64,000 bases of DNA, from positions 1-64,000 of the forward strand of contig NZ_JACIDN010000009.1 in assembly GCF_014196345.1 (NCBI RefSeq). Direction: 5' to 3'. The position numbers and the translations under genes were made by a program. Within the stretch, counting starts at the first letter, position 1. Each line of letters opens with the position of its first letter. Source of the stretch: Methylobacterium brachythecii. Lineage in GTDB: Bacteria > Pseudomonadota > Alphaproteobacteria > Rhizobiales > Beijerinckiaceae. Shown here piece by piece: positions 25,336 to 34,013 of the stretch. Under the pieces are notes generated by a model. It searched no databases. It was not told the origin of the DNA and saw only the letters and a list, made by a program, of their open reading frames with translations.

Positions 25336-26835
25336 ATGCCCACCGAGATCGGCCACTACATCGATGGCAGCCGCGCAGGCGGCCGGAGCGACCGGACTTC
25401 GCCGGTCTTCAATCCGGCAAGTGGCGAACAGACGGGTGTCGTCGCGCTCGCGAGCACATCCGAAGTCGATCGTGCGGTCGCGTCTGCCGTTGCAGCGTTC
25501 CCGAAGTGGTCCCGGACTCCTGCGCTTCGTCGCGCGCGGATCCTCAACAAGTTCCTCGGTATCTGCGAAGAGCGCATCGACGAGCTGGCGGCCCTGATCA
25601 CGGCCGAGCACGGCAAGGTGCACTCGGATGCGAAGGGCGAGGTTCAGCGCGGACTGGAAGTCGTCGAGTTCGCCGTCGGCATCCCTCAGCTCCTCAAGGG
25701 GGAGTTCTCCGAAAACGTCGGGACGCAGGTGGACAGCCATGCGCTGCGGCAGCCCCTCGGCGTCGTCGCCGGCATCACGCCGTTCAACTTCCCCGTCATG
25801 GTGCCGATGTGGATGTTCCCCGTCGCACTGGCTTGCGGGAACTGCTTCATCCTGAAGCCGTCGGAGCGTGATCCCAGCCCGTCGATCCTGATGGCCGAGT
25901 GGCTCAAGGAGGCGGGTCTTCCGGACGGCGTGTTCTCCGTGGTCCAGGGTGACAAGGAGGCGGTCGACGCCCTGCTGCACCATTCCGACATTGCCGGCGT
26001 GAGCTTCGTCGGCTCCACGCCCATCGCGAAGTACATCTATTCGACTGCAACCGCGAACGGGAAGCGCGCGCAGGCCCTGGGCGGTGCCAAGAACCACATG
26101 ATCGTCATGCCCGATGCCGACATGGATCAGGCGGTCGATGCTCTGATGGGTGCAGCTTTCGGCTCGGCGGGCGAGCGTTGCATGGCGATCTCCGTCGCCG
26201 TGCCGGTGGGCGAGAAGACCGCAGATGCTCTGATCGGGAAGCTCGTCCCGAAGATCAACGCCCTCAAGGTCGGCCCTGGAACCGATCCCGAGTCGGAAAT
26301 GGGGCCGCTCGTCACGAGGCAGCACTACGAGAAGGTGCGCGGCTATATCGATCAGGGCGTGGCTGAAGGGGCCGAGCTGCTGGTCGACGGTCGCGACCTC
26401 AAGCTCCAGGGCTACGAAGACGGTTACTTCCTCGGAGGCACGTTGTTCGATCACGTCACGCCGGACATGCGGATCTACAAGGAGGAGATCTTCGGACCCG
26501 TCCTCGGGATCACCCGAGCCCCCGACTACGCGACGGCGGCCAAGCTGATCAACGAGCACGAGTTCGGCAACGGCACCGCGATCTTCACCCGTGACGGCGA
26601 TGCGGCGCGGGAATTCGCCCATGAGATCCAGGTGGGCATGGTCGGGATCAACGTGCCGATCCCGGTGCCGATGGCCTTCCATTCGTTCGGTGGCTGGAAA
26701 GCCTCGTTGTTCGGCGATCACCACATGCACGGCCCGGAAGGCGTCCGGTTCTATACCCGCCTGAAGACCATCACGACCCGCTGGCCGACCGGCATTCGCG
26801 CAGGCGCCGAGTTCGTCATGCCGACCATGAAATAG
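25336..26835 (+). CDS. mmsA: CoA-acylating methylmalonate-semialdehyde dehydrogenase
   Basis: This 499-residue aldehyde dehydrogenase converts methylmalonate semialdehyde to propionyl-CoA, or malonate semialdehyde to acetyl-CoA, with NAD and CoA. The catalytic Cys is C282 in GSAGERCMA. The position where hydrolytic aldehyde dehydrogenases have ELGGK reads ALGGAKNH, lacking the general-base Glu, as in CoA-dependent MMSDHs. Also typical are PFNFPVMVPMWMFP and the MAFHSFGGWKASLFGD end. The ATG at 25336 follows AGAGAGGA. No mmsB or branched-chain catabolic genes are adjacent. The neighbours are dicarboxylate enzymes, hinting at a role outside valine degradation. Confidence 0.93.
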   Translation: MPTEIGHYIDGSRAGGRSDRTSPVFNPASGEQTGVVALASTSEVDRAVASAVAAFPKWSRTPALRRARILNKFLGICEERIDELAALITAEHGKVHSDAKGEVQRGLEVVEFAVGIPQLLKGEFSENVGTQVDSHALRQPLGVVAGITPFNFPVMVPMWMFPVALACGNCFILKPSERDPSPSILMAEWLKEAGLPDGVFSVVQGDKEAVDALLHHSDIAGVSFVGSTPIAKYIYSTATANGKRAQALGGAKNHMIVMPDADMDQAVDALMGAAFGSAGERCMAISVAVPVGEKTADALIGKLVPKINALKVGPGTDPESEMGPLVTRQHYEKVRGYIDQGVAEGAELLVDGRDLKLQGYEDGYFLGGTLFDHVTPDMRIYKEEIFGPVLGITRAPDYATAAKLINEHEFGNGTAIFTRDGDAAREFAHEIQVGMVGINVPIPVPMAFHSFGGWKASLFGDHHMHGPEGVRFYTRLKTITTRWPTGIRAGAEFVMPTMK

Positions 26836-26954
26836 GGTCCGCCGCCCGGCTTGCCCGAACACGTATCCGACGAACGAGGCGACGGCGGAATTGAGCCGAT
26901 TGCCAGCTACCCGTATGATTTCTTGAACGGCGCTCAAGAAGAAGAGTCGGCGGA

Positions 26955-27893
26955 TTGTCGCTTCGGGAACTTCGCACTTTCGTTGCCGTCGCCGAGGGTG
27001 GATCCTTCGCTGCGGCCGCCAAGACCGTCGGGCGGACGCAGTCTGCCATTACAGTCCAGATGAAGGTGCTGGAAGACGAGTTCCGGGTGGCGCTCTTCGA
27101 TCGTTCGAACCGCCCCCCTACCTTGACGTCGGTCGGGCGGGCTCTGCTGCCGCACGCCATCGAAGCGGTCGCTGCCTACGACCGCCTGTTTCAGGTGATC
27201 AACGACACGACGGTCGAGGGACATCTCAGGCTCGGCGTCGTGCCGAGCGTGATGACCGGCGTCATGCCGAAGGCGCTCAAGGCTCTCCGGGAGCGCTACC
27301 CAGCGCTTCACGTCGAACTGGCCATGGGCCTGTCGAAAGACTTGGTCGGCCGCGTCCAGAAGGGTGCGATGGATGCGGCGGTCGTCAGCGATTTCAAGCT
27401 TTCGAACGCTGGCCTTCGCTGGTCGCCGTTTTCCCAGGAGCCGCTGGTCCTGATCACTCCGCTCGATGCTCCGGCGAAGAAGGCGGAAGACCTGCTGACG
27501 GCATACCCGTTCATCCGCTACTCGCGGCACGCGTGGGTTGGGCAACTGATCGACGACTTCCTGAAGCGACGAAAGATCCAGGTCCGCGAGGCGATGGTGC
27601 TCGACACGCTGGAGGCGATCCGAACGATGGTCCATCACGGATTGGGCGTGTCGGTCGTTCCTCAGCGTTCGACGGACGACGCGAGCGATTTGCCCGTGCG
27701 GACCGTTCGATTCTCGGGGCCGACGACGCAGAGGATCGTTGGTGTCGTCCAGATGGAGGAGCACGCGAAAGCGGCGCTGGTCGACGTCCTTCTGGACGTC
27801 CTGAAACGCGAAGCGGCTCCCGGCTCTGGGCGCATCGATCGCGTCGCGCCGCGGCGGCCAAAGCGAACCGGCAACGGTGGCGACCAGACCTGA
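26955..27893 (+). CDS. LysR-family regulator upstream of the dehydrogenase/fumarase operon
   Basis: This is a 312-residue LysR regulator: SLRELRTFVAVAEGGSF, AAAAKTVGRTQSAITVQMK, VLEDEFRVALFDRSNRPP, then an effector domain (LRLGVVPSVMTGVMPKALKAL). The start is a TTG at 26955 preceded by the purine-rich AAGAAGAG. It points toward the Frd-like operon that begins 277 bases beyond its stop, and may control it. Upstream of that operon are TTGAA-containing sites around 28085-28110, but no binding site can be assigned. The C-terminal 25 residues are Arg/Gly-rich and less conserved-looking. Confidence 0.88.
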   Translation: MSLRELRTFVAVAEGGSFAAAAKTVGRTQSAITVQMKVLEDEFRVALFDRSNRPPTLTSVGRALLPHAIEAVAAYDRLFQVINDTTVEGHLRLGVVPSVMTGVMPKALKALRERYPALHVELAMGLSKDLVGRVQKGAMDAAVVSDFKLSNAGLRWSPFSQEPLVLITPLDAPAKKAEDLLTAYPFIRYSRHAWVGQLIDDFLKRRKIQVREAMVLDTLEAIRTMVHHGLGVSVVPQRSTDDASDLPVRTVRFSGPTTQRIVGVVQMEEHAKAALVDVLLDVLKREAAPGSGRIDRVAPRRPKRTGNGGDQT

Positions 27894-28170
27894 AAACGCG
27901 GTCGAAGAGCCTGCGTCTTCGACGATCCGGCACCGGCTCCGGCCATCGATCCCGCCGCCGCGTTCTATCCGCGACGGGTGAGGACAGCCCTCTAGCGGTG
28001 TCAGGGCGGCGAAGCACACGCGCAGCTCCATAGAGGCCTGCCGAGGCATCGCGATCGACTGCGTATCTTCAAAATCATCAAAGATAATCTTGAAGGAAAT
28101 TCGATTGTTGTAAATCAAGGGCGATGTTAGAAAAATTCTCAAGAAAGTGATACGCGGGAGGACATTGAGG

Positions 28171-28905
28171 ATGCCGCAGGCGGATAATGCCTCCCTGACG
28201 GTGTCTATCTGGCGCGGCGGCCAGGATGGAAACTTCGAAACATATTCCGTGCCCAATCGTCAGAACCAGACAGTTCTTGATGTCGTCACGCATGTTCAGC
28301 GGCACATCGACCCGACACTGAGTTATCGTTTCGCGTGCCGCGTCGGAATGTGCGGCTCATGCGGCATGACCGTGAACGGTCGTCCGAGATGGACCTGCCG
28401 GACGCACGTCTCCAAGGTTGCGAAGGACGGAAAGCTTCAGATCGCGCCGCTTTCGAACCTGCCGGTCATCAAAGATCTTGCGGCGGACATGCAGCCCTTC
28501 TTCGAGAAGTGGCAGAAGGCCGGCGGCGTGTTCGAGCCGTCGAAGTCGCGGGCCGAGCCGGTCGAACCGATCCGCCCCAACGAGCCGCAACGGATCGCGG
28601 CCGACGAGGGCATCGAATGCATCAATTGCGGGGTCTGCTACGCCGGCTGCGACACGGTGCGTTGGAACGACGACTATCTCGGACCGGCCGCCCTCAACAG
28701 GGCGTGGACGCTGATGAACGACCGCCGCGACAGCGCTCAGAAGCCGCGACTTGCCGCTGTCGCGGCCAATGGCGGATGCCATGCCTGCCACACCCATCAA
28801 TCCTGCCAAGAATACTGTCCTCAGAGCCTCAACCCGACGGGGTCGATCTCGCTGCTGAAGAGGCTGGCGACGAAAGCTTATCTCAAGGGTGAGCTGAAGC
28901 CATGA
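28171..28905 (+). CDS. Succinate dehydrogenase/fumarate reductase-like iron-sulfur subunit
   Basis: This 244-residue subunit carries three clusters that pass electrons between flavin and quinone. The [2Fe-2S] N-terminal domain has CRVGMCGSCGMTVNGRPRWTC. The [4Fe-4S] motif is CINCGVCYAGC, and the last cluster motif is CHACHTHQSCQEYCP. The Pro that often follows the second cluster is missing. The ATG at 28171 follows GGGAGGACATTGAGG; a GTG at 28147 would add eight atypical residues. The gene order is B, then two membrane anchors, then the flavoprotein, each overlapping or close. This is distinct from the housekeeping sdhCDAB order, so it is probably a second, specialised complex. Confidence 0.9.
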   Translation: MPQADNASLTVSIWRGGQDGNFETYSVPNRQNQTVLDVVTHVQRHIDPTLSYRFACRVGMCGSCGMTVNGRPRWTCRTHVSKVAKDGKLQIAPLSNLPVIKDLAADMQPFFEKWQKAGGVFEPSKSRAEPVEPIRPNEPQRIAADEGIECINCGVCYAGCDTVRWNDDYLGPAALNRAWTLMNDRRDSAQKPRLAAVAANGGCHACHTHQSCQEYCPQSLNPTGSISLLKRLATKAYLKGELKP

Positions 28906-29231
28906 ACGTGAGGCTCTACATCTGGCAGCGCGGCACTGCCGCGCTGATGGCACCCTTGGTGCTCATCCATCTGGCCGTTATGTTCTACGCGACGCGCCAG
29001 GGTCTGACGGCGCACGACATCCTCGGCCGTACCCGCGGCAGCATCGCCTGGGCGATGTTCTATGGAACATTCGTCGTCGCAGCCGCCATCCACGCCTCGA
29101 TCGGCATCCGGAACATCCTCGTCGAATGGCTTCCCGTCCGGGACCGGGCCGCGGCCTTTCTGTCGTCCGGACTGGGCATCCTCCTGATCCTGCTCGGCGC
29201 CCGGGCTGTCTTCGCCGTGGTGTTCGCATGA
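28902..29231 (+). CDS. Membrane anchor subunit of the dehydrogenase/reductase complex (first)
   Basis: This 109-residue protein has three predicted membrane helices (LMAPLVLIHLAVMFYAT, YGTFVVAAAIHASIGIRNIL, GLGILLILLGARAVFAVVF). His residues in the first two helices (VLIHLAV, AIHASIG) are plausible heme b or quinone-site ligands. The length and layout fit an FrdC/SdhC-like anchor. Its ATG overlaps the iron-sulfur subunit stop (ATGA), and its own stop overlaps the next anchor gene, so all are translationally coupled. The assignment rests mainly on context and topology. Confidence 0.82.
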   Translation: MNVRLYIWQRGTAALMAPLVLIHLAVMFYATRQGLTAHDILGRTRGSIAWAMFYGTFVVAAAIHASIGIRNILVEWLPVRDRAAAFLSSGLGILLILLGARAVFAVVFA

Positions 29232-29578
29232 GCGCACCTCCGCGCCCCTATCGCCGGAATGCGCTCTGGATCGCCGCCATGGTCCACCGGGTCTCCGGCA
29301 TCGGCCTCGCGCTCTTCCTCCCGCTTCACTTCCTGGCGCTCGGTCTGTCGCTTCAAGGTGCGGCCCGGCTCGATTCCTTCCTGCGCTGGACCGACATCCC
29401 GCTGATCAAGCTGGCCGAAGGCGGCCTCGTCTTTCTGCTCGGCGTCCATTTCCTGGGAGGATTGCGCGTCCTGTTCGTCGAGAACTTCGACTGGCGCGTG
29501 AACCAGTTCCGGGTGGCAACGGCGGCGGGTGGCGCTGCGGCGATGCTCGCATTCGCATTCCTGATCCGGGTTCTGTGA
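29228..29578 (+). CDS. Membrane anchor subunit of the dehydrogenase/reductase complex (second, SdhC-like)
   Basis: This 116-residue protein has three membrane helices. It contains the SdhC-type motif HRVSGIGLALFLPLHFLALG, in which the HR-x-SG segment forms part of the quinone site and His residues serve as heme ligands. A second helix (GGLVFLLGVHFLGGLRVLF) has another His. The ATG at 29228 overlaps the previous stop by four bases. With the first anchor it gives a two-anchor complex like type C/D quinone reductases. It sits immediately before the flavoprotein gene. Confidence 0.85.
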   Translation: MSAPPRPYRRNALWIAAMVHRVSGIGLALFLPLHFLALGLSLQGAARLDSFLRWTDIPLIKLAEGGLVFLLGVHFLGGLRVLFVENFDWRVNQFRVATAAGGAAAMLAFAFLIRVL

Positions 29579-29586
29579 GGTCGACG

Positions 29587-31323
29587 ATGAGCATCGAACG
29601 CATCGAGACCGATATCCTGGTCCTGGGTTCGGGTGGGGCGGGTTTGTTCGCCGCCCTGCATGCGCACGACCGCGACCCGTCGCTGACCGTCACCATCGCG
29701 ACCAAGGGGCTGCTCGGCAAATGCGGCTGCACCCGCATGGTCCAGGGTGGCTACAACGTCGCCCTGCACAATGGCGACTCGATCGAGCGCCACTTCATGG
29801 ACACGATCGAGGGCGGCAAATGGCTGCCCGATCAGGAACTGGCCTGGACTCTCGTCTCGACCGCGCCGGAGCGGGTCCGGGAACTCGAGAACGAAGTCGG
29901 CTGCTTCTTCGATCGGAACGCCGACGGCTCGCTCCATGGCAAGGCCTTCGCCGGCCAGACGTTCGACCGCACCGTCCACAAGGGAGACCTCACGGGCATC
30001 GAGATCATCAACCGGCTGATGGAGCAGGTGTGGAAGCGCCGCTCGATCCGGAAGCTCGAGGAGCATCGGGCGATCGCGATGATCCCGGACACCAGCGGGA
30101 AGGCTCTGTCCGGTATCCTGATGATCGACATCCGGACCGGCAAGCTCCGCTTCGTACAGGCGCGGGCCGTCCTGATGGCGACCGGCGGCGGACCGACGAT
30201 GTACCGCTATCACACGCCGTCCGGCGACAAGAGCATGGACGGGCTCGCCATGGCGCTACGTGCCGGCCTGCCGCTGCGCGACATGGAGATGGTCCAGTTC
30301 CACCCCACCGGCCTTCTCGCGGGTCCGGATACACGGATGACGGGCACGGTTCTCGAGGAGGGCCTGCGCGGTGCCGGCGGTCATCTCCTCGACGGTGCAG
30401 AGCGCCGGTTCATGGGCGACTACGATCCGAAATTGGAACGCGCGACCCGCGATGTGGTCAGCCGCTCGATCTATGCCGAGATGAAGGCCGGCCGAACCTC
30501 GCCCAATGGGGGGGTCTACATCCGCATGAGCCATCTCGGCCCCGCTGACGTGGCCAAGAAGTTCAAGGGCATGGTCGATCGCTGCCGCGATTGCGGTTTC
30601 GATCTCGCCGGCGGTCTCGTCGAAGTGGTTCCGACAGCCCATTACTTCATGGGCGGCCTGATCTGCCGTCCCGACACGTCCACGGACATGCCGGGGCTCT
30701 TCGTTGCGGGCGAGGATGCGAGCGGCATGCATGGTGCCAACCGGCTCGGGGGCAACGGAGTCGCCAACTCGACGGTGTTCGGCGGGATCGCGGGCGACGT
30801 CGTGCCGGCATGGATCGCCGCCAATGGCGGCCACCGGCCTCCCGACGAAGTCGCGATCGCCCATGAAGCCGCGCGCTGCACCTATCCGTTCGGCCGCAAG
30901 CCCGGGGACGTCAATCGCCTGCGCGAACGGTTGATGGACCTGATGTGGGACGATGTCGGTGTGGTGCGCGACGCCGCCGGGCTTGCCCGTGGGCTCGAAG
31001 GCCTGGACGCGATCGAGGCCGAGTTGATGGAGATCGGCGTCCCGGATGGCGACCGTGCCTTCAACCTGACCTGGCACGACTGGTTGAACCTCCGGTCGCT
31101 CGTCGAGACCAGCCGCGTCATCGCGCTCGCCGCGGCCCGGCGAACGAACTCCCGTGGCGCGCATTTCAGGTCGGACTTCCCCGAACCCGGCGATCTCGAA
31201 ACCTCGACCTTCACGGTCGTCAGGCAGACGGGCTCGGACCTGACGATCACCGACGAGCCGGTCCAGTTCACCAGGGTTCGCCCGGGCGAGTCGCTGCTCG
31301 TGCAGGCCGTCGCCGCGGAATAG
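29587..31323 (+). CDS. Succinate dehydrogenase/fumarate reductase-like flavoprotein subunit
   Basis: This 578-residue catalytic flavoprotein has an FAD-binding Rossmann fold at residues 8-40 (LGSGGAGLFAAL). Substrate residues typical of the family are present: His in QFHPTGLL, Arg in EEGLRGAGG, His in AHYFMGG and Arg in RLGGNGVANS. The segment where SdhA/FrdA has SHTVAAQGG, with the FAD-linking His, reads CTRMVQGG here, so the linking His aligns with C48. FAD may therefore be bound non-covalently. The C-terminal helical domain (LRSLVETSRVIALAAARR) is intact. It may oxidise an alkylated succinate rather than succinate itself; the substrate is unknown. The ATG at 29587 follows GTGAGG. Confidence 0.9.
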   Translation: MSIERIETDILVLGSGGAGLFAALHAHDRDPSLTVTIATKGLLGKCGCTRMVQGGYNVALHNGDSIERHFMDTIEGGKWLPDQELAWTLVSTAPERVRELENEVGCFFDRNADGSLHGKAFAGQTFDRTVHKGDLTGIEIINRLMEQVWKRRSIRKLEEHRAIAMIPDTSGKALSGILMIDIRTGKLRFVQARAVLMATGGGPTMYRYHTPSGDKSMDGLAMALRAGLPLRDMEMVQFHPTGLLAGPDTRMTGTVLEEGLRGAGGHLLDGAERRFMGDYDPKLERATRDVVSRSIYAEMKAGRTSPNGGVYIRMSHLGPADVAKKFKGMVDRCRDCGFDLAGGLVEVVPTAHYFMGGLICRPDTSTDMPGLFVAGEDASGMHGANRLGGNGVANSTVFGGIAGDVVPAWIAANGGHRPPDEVAIAHEAARCTYPFGRKPGDVNRLRERLMDLMWDDVGVVRDAAGLARGLEGLDAIEAELMEIGVPDGDRAFNLTWHDWLNLRSLVETSRVIALAAARRTNSRGAHFRSDFPEPGDLETSTFTVVRQTGSDLTITDEPVQFTRVRPGESLLVQAVAAE

Positions 31324-31363
31324 CGGGCACTCCATCTCCAGATCGATATTCGTCGAGACAGCC

Positions 31364-32323
31364 ATGATCCCTCTCGCAACGATCGAGAAGACGGCCGAAA
31401 CTCTGATGGAGAAGGCTGCCATCGAGATTCCCGAAGACTATCTCGGGGGCCTCCGGCGCTGCGCCGATACGGAGAAGGGCGACCTTTCCTCGTTCGTGAT
31501 CCAGGCGATGCTGGAGAACTACGAAGCGGCGAAGGAAGATCGGCGTGCGATGTGCGGCGACACGGGAGTGCCGCGCTGGTACGTGAAATACGGCAACGAC
31601 GCCCGGCCCGAGAGCGGTCCCATCGGCGTCGAGAGCGCCCTGAGGCGCGCGACCGCGAATGCCACGCAGTCCATTCCGCTTCGTCCGAACCGGGTCCATC
31701 CGCTCTGGCGAACCGACCACGACAACAATGTCGGCATCAACGCGCCGGAGATCGAATACGCCTTCCACCCGGATGCCGACTGGATCGACCTGACGACCGT
31801 CCACAAGGGCGGCCTGTTTGGCTCCGACTACCGGATGCTGTTTCCCGGTGACGGCATGCAGGGCATCCGACGCTTCTTCCTCGACACCCTTGTCGCCTTC
31901 GGCAAGCGCGGGCTGGCCTGCCAGCCGGCCATCGTCGGGGTGGGCCTGGGCGGTTCGAAGGACGCCTGCATGGTGCTCGGAAAGCAGGCCTCCTGCCTGC
32001 GCACGGTCGGCAGCCGCAACCCGGACCCGAAGATCGCGGAGCTCGAAGACGAGTTCAAGGAACTCGGCAACTCGATCGGCATGGGCGCCATGGGTTTCAT
32101 GGGCTCGTCGATGGTCGTCGATTGCAACATCGAGGTCGGCTACTGCCACACCGGCGGCATGCCGATGAGCGTGCACATGTTCTGCCTGTCCTCGCGCAGG
32201 GCGACGGCGCGCATTCATGGCGACGGCAGGGTCGAGTACCGCACCGACCCGGACTGGTTCACCGACTACTCGCGCCGCGCCACGGTCGAGTGGCACACGC
32301 CAGTCCCGATGGCGGCGGAGTGA
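31364..32323 (+). CDS. Class I fumarase / tartrate dehydratase-type hydro-lyase, alpha subunit
   Basis: This 319-residue N-terminal-type subunit of a two-subunit [4Fe-4S] hydro-lyase adds water to fumarate, mesaconate or a similar ene-diacid, or dehydrates tartrate. Candidate cluster cysteines are C64 in the motif CGDTG and later ones in KQASCLRTVG and VGYCHTGG. Other landmarks are WRTDHDNNVGINAP and VGVGLGGSKDACM. It is separated from the beta subunit gene by five bases, and follows the flavoprotein by 40 bases in the same operon. Which stereo-isomer or substituent is accepted cannot be decided from sequence. Confidence 0.9.
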   Translation: MIPLATIEKTAETLMEKAAIEIPEDYLGGLRRCADTEKGDLSSFVIQAMLENYEAAKEDRRAMCGDTGVPRWYVKYGNDARPESGPIGVESALRRATANATQSIPLRPNRVHPLWRTDHDNNVGINAPEIEYAFHPDADWIDLTTVHKGGLFGSDYRMLFPGDGMQGIRRFFLDTLVAFGKRGLACQPAIVGVGLGGSKDACMVLGKQASCLRTVGSRNPDPKIAELEDEFKELGNSIGMGAMGFMGSSMVVDCNIEVGYCHTGGMPMSVHMFCLSSRRATARIHGDGRVEYRTDPDWFTDYSRRATVEWHTPVPMAAE

Positions 32324-32328
32324 CGGCC

Positions 32329-33000
32329 ATGGCCAGCACCATCAAAACCGTTGAGCTGACCCTGCCCGCCTCCGTCGAGGCGCTTCGCAAGCTCGAGATC
32401 GGCACGGTCGTCTACCTGACCGGCCGGCTCTTCACGGCACGCGAGGGCGTCTACAAACGTGCCATCGAGGAGGGCGCCGGGATGCCCGCCGCCAACGTCG
32501 ATCTCGGCACGGCGAACTTCCACTGCTCGCCCGCCGCCTCGATCGAACCGGACGGCCGTTTCAACGTCGGCGCGGTAACGGCCACCGCCTCGTTCCGCTT
32601 CGCGAAGTGGCTGGATGGCTGGTTCAAGCTCTCCGGCTGCAACATCATCATCGGTAAGGGCGGCATGACCTCCGAGATCTATCGGAACGTCTTCGTGCCC
32701 AACAAGGCGATCTACCTGACGACCGTCGGCTACGGCACCGGCGCGCTGCTCGGCCGCGGCATCAAGGACGTGCCGGGCGTCTACTGGCGCAACGAGCTCG
32801 GTCTCGCCCAGGCGGTCTGGGTGCTCGACGTCGAACATTTCGGGCCGTTCATCGTCGAGAGTGACCTTGACGGTGCGTCCCTGTTCGAGCGCGAGAACGA
32901 GAAGATCGCGCCCGGACTGGCGCAGCTCTACGAGGGCACCAAGCCCGCCACGCTGCGCCGCTACGGCGAGACCGACGACAAGACCGACGAGGTGATCTGA
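32329..33000 (+). CDS. Class I fumarase / tartrate dehydratase-type hydro-lyase, beta subunit
   Basis: This 223-residue swivelling-domain subunit partners the alpha subunit. It begins with VELTLPASVEALRKLEIGTVVYLTGRLFTARE. It contains the family motif NIIIGKGGMTSEIY near residues 106-119, part of the substrate pocket. The ATG at 32329 lies just after the alpha stop. Long frames in the other phases over this region are shadows. Two-subunit class I enzymes in alphaproteobacteria include fumarases and mesaconate hydratases; linkage to a succinate-dehydrogenase-like complex suggests consecutive dehydrogenation and hydration. Confidence 0.9.
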   Translation: MASTIKTVELTLPASVEALRKLEIGTVVYLTGRLFTAREGVYKRAIEEGAGMPAANVDLGTANFHCSPAASIEPDGRFNVGAVTATASFRFAKWLDGWFKLSGCNIIIGKGGMTSEIYRNVFVPNKAIYLTTVGYGTGALLGRGIKDVPGVYWRNELGLAQAVWVLDVEHFGPFIVESDLDGASLFERENEKIAPGLAQLYEGTKPATLRRYGETDDKTDEVI

Positions 33001-33149
33001 CGAGCCCGTTCGCCGGTCGGCACGCCGATCGTCGATCCGAGGCAACCTGGAAACGTCGTTGCTGAGCTTCGCAGGCCGCCTCGGCAGACCGGGTGCGGCA
33101 TCGGGTTACCGTTGCCTGAAGCCGAAAGCATGTCGATGGGAGACGCGCG

Positions 33150-34013
33150 TTGAGGATCATCGACTTCCGCATCAGGCCGCCATTCGAGGACTTCCTGAAC
33201 ACGGCCATGTATGCCGGCAGCGAGCGGCGCGACCGGATCGCCCGCGCCATCGGCTTCGCGCCGTCCCCCGCCGCGCAGGCGCAGTCGGTCGACGGTCTCC
33301 TGGCCGAGATGGACCGGGCCGGCATCACCCATGGCGTGGTGGTCGGCCGGGAATCCGGCAGCCTGGGCTCGGTCGACAACGCCACCGTGAAGGCGTTCTG
33401 CGACCAGCATGCCGGCCGCTTCATCCCTGCCGCTTCGATCGATCCCGCCGACCGCAAGAAGGCGATGCGGCAGATCGAGGACTGCCTCACAGCCGGGTTC
33501 GCACTGTTCAACATGGAGCCCGGCGGTGCGATGCCGCCGATGCACACCGACGACCGCCGGCTGTATCCGCTCTATGCCCTCCTCGAGGACCGGGAGGTTC
33601 CGCTGATCCTGATGACCGGCGGCAATGCCGGGCCCGACATCAGCTACACCGCACCCGAAACCCTCGACCGCGTTCTCGGTGACTTTCCGAAGCTGAAGAT
33701 CGTCTCTTCGCACGGGAACTGGCCATGGGTTCACCAGATCCTCCACGTCGCGTTCCGGCGGCCGAACCTCTACCTCTCGCCCGATTACCTCCTCGCCAAC
33801 ATGCCCGGCATGGACGACTACGTCCAAGCCGCGAACACTTGGCTGTCCGACCGTGTCCTCTACGCGAGCGCGTTCCCGTTCGCGCCGGTCGACCGGTATT
33901 GCGACTGGTTCCGCAAACTGCCCATCGCGCCCGAGAACCTCGAAAAGATCATGTGGGCCAATGCGAGCGACCTTCTGAAGCTGACGGTTTCGCAAGGGGC
34001 CGCCCGTGCTTGA
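33150..34013 (+). CDS. Amidohydrolase-2 family protein lacking the HxH metal motif
   Basis: This 287-residue TIM-barrel protein is related to PF04909 amidohydrolases, which include decarboxylases such as ACMSD. In active members the first strand carries D-x-H-x-H. Here it reads IIDFRIRPPF, with Arg at both metal His positions. A later barrel His is kept (SSHGNWPW), and the last strand keeps an acidic-free AFPFAPVD instead of the common GSDxP. Metal binding is therefore probably altered; it may be metal-independent, a binding protein or a lactonase-like enzyme. The TTG start follows GGGAGA. It lies between the fumarase and TauE/SafE genes; its stop overlaps the next start. Confidence 0.8.
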   Translation: MRIIDFRIRPPFEDFLNTAMYAGSERRDRIARAIGFAPSPAAQAQSVDGLLAEMDRAGITHGVVVGRESGSLGSVDNATVKAFCDQHAGRFIPAASIDPADRKKAMRQIEDCLTAGFALFNMEPGGAMPPMHTDDRRLYPLYALLEDREVPLILMTGGNAGPDISYTAPETLDRVLGDFPKLKIVSSHGNWPWVHQILHVAFRRPNLYLSPDYLLANMPGMDDYVQAANTWLSDRVLYASAFPFAPVDRYCDWFRKLPIAPENLEKIMWANASDLLKLTVSQGAARA

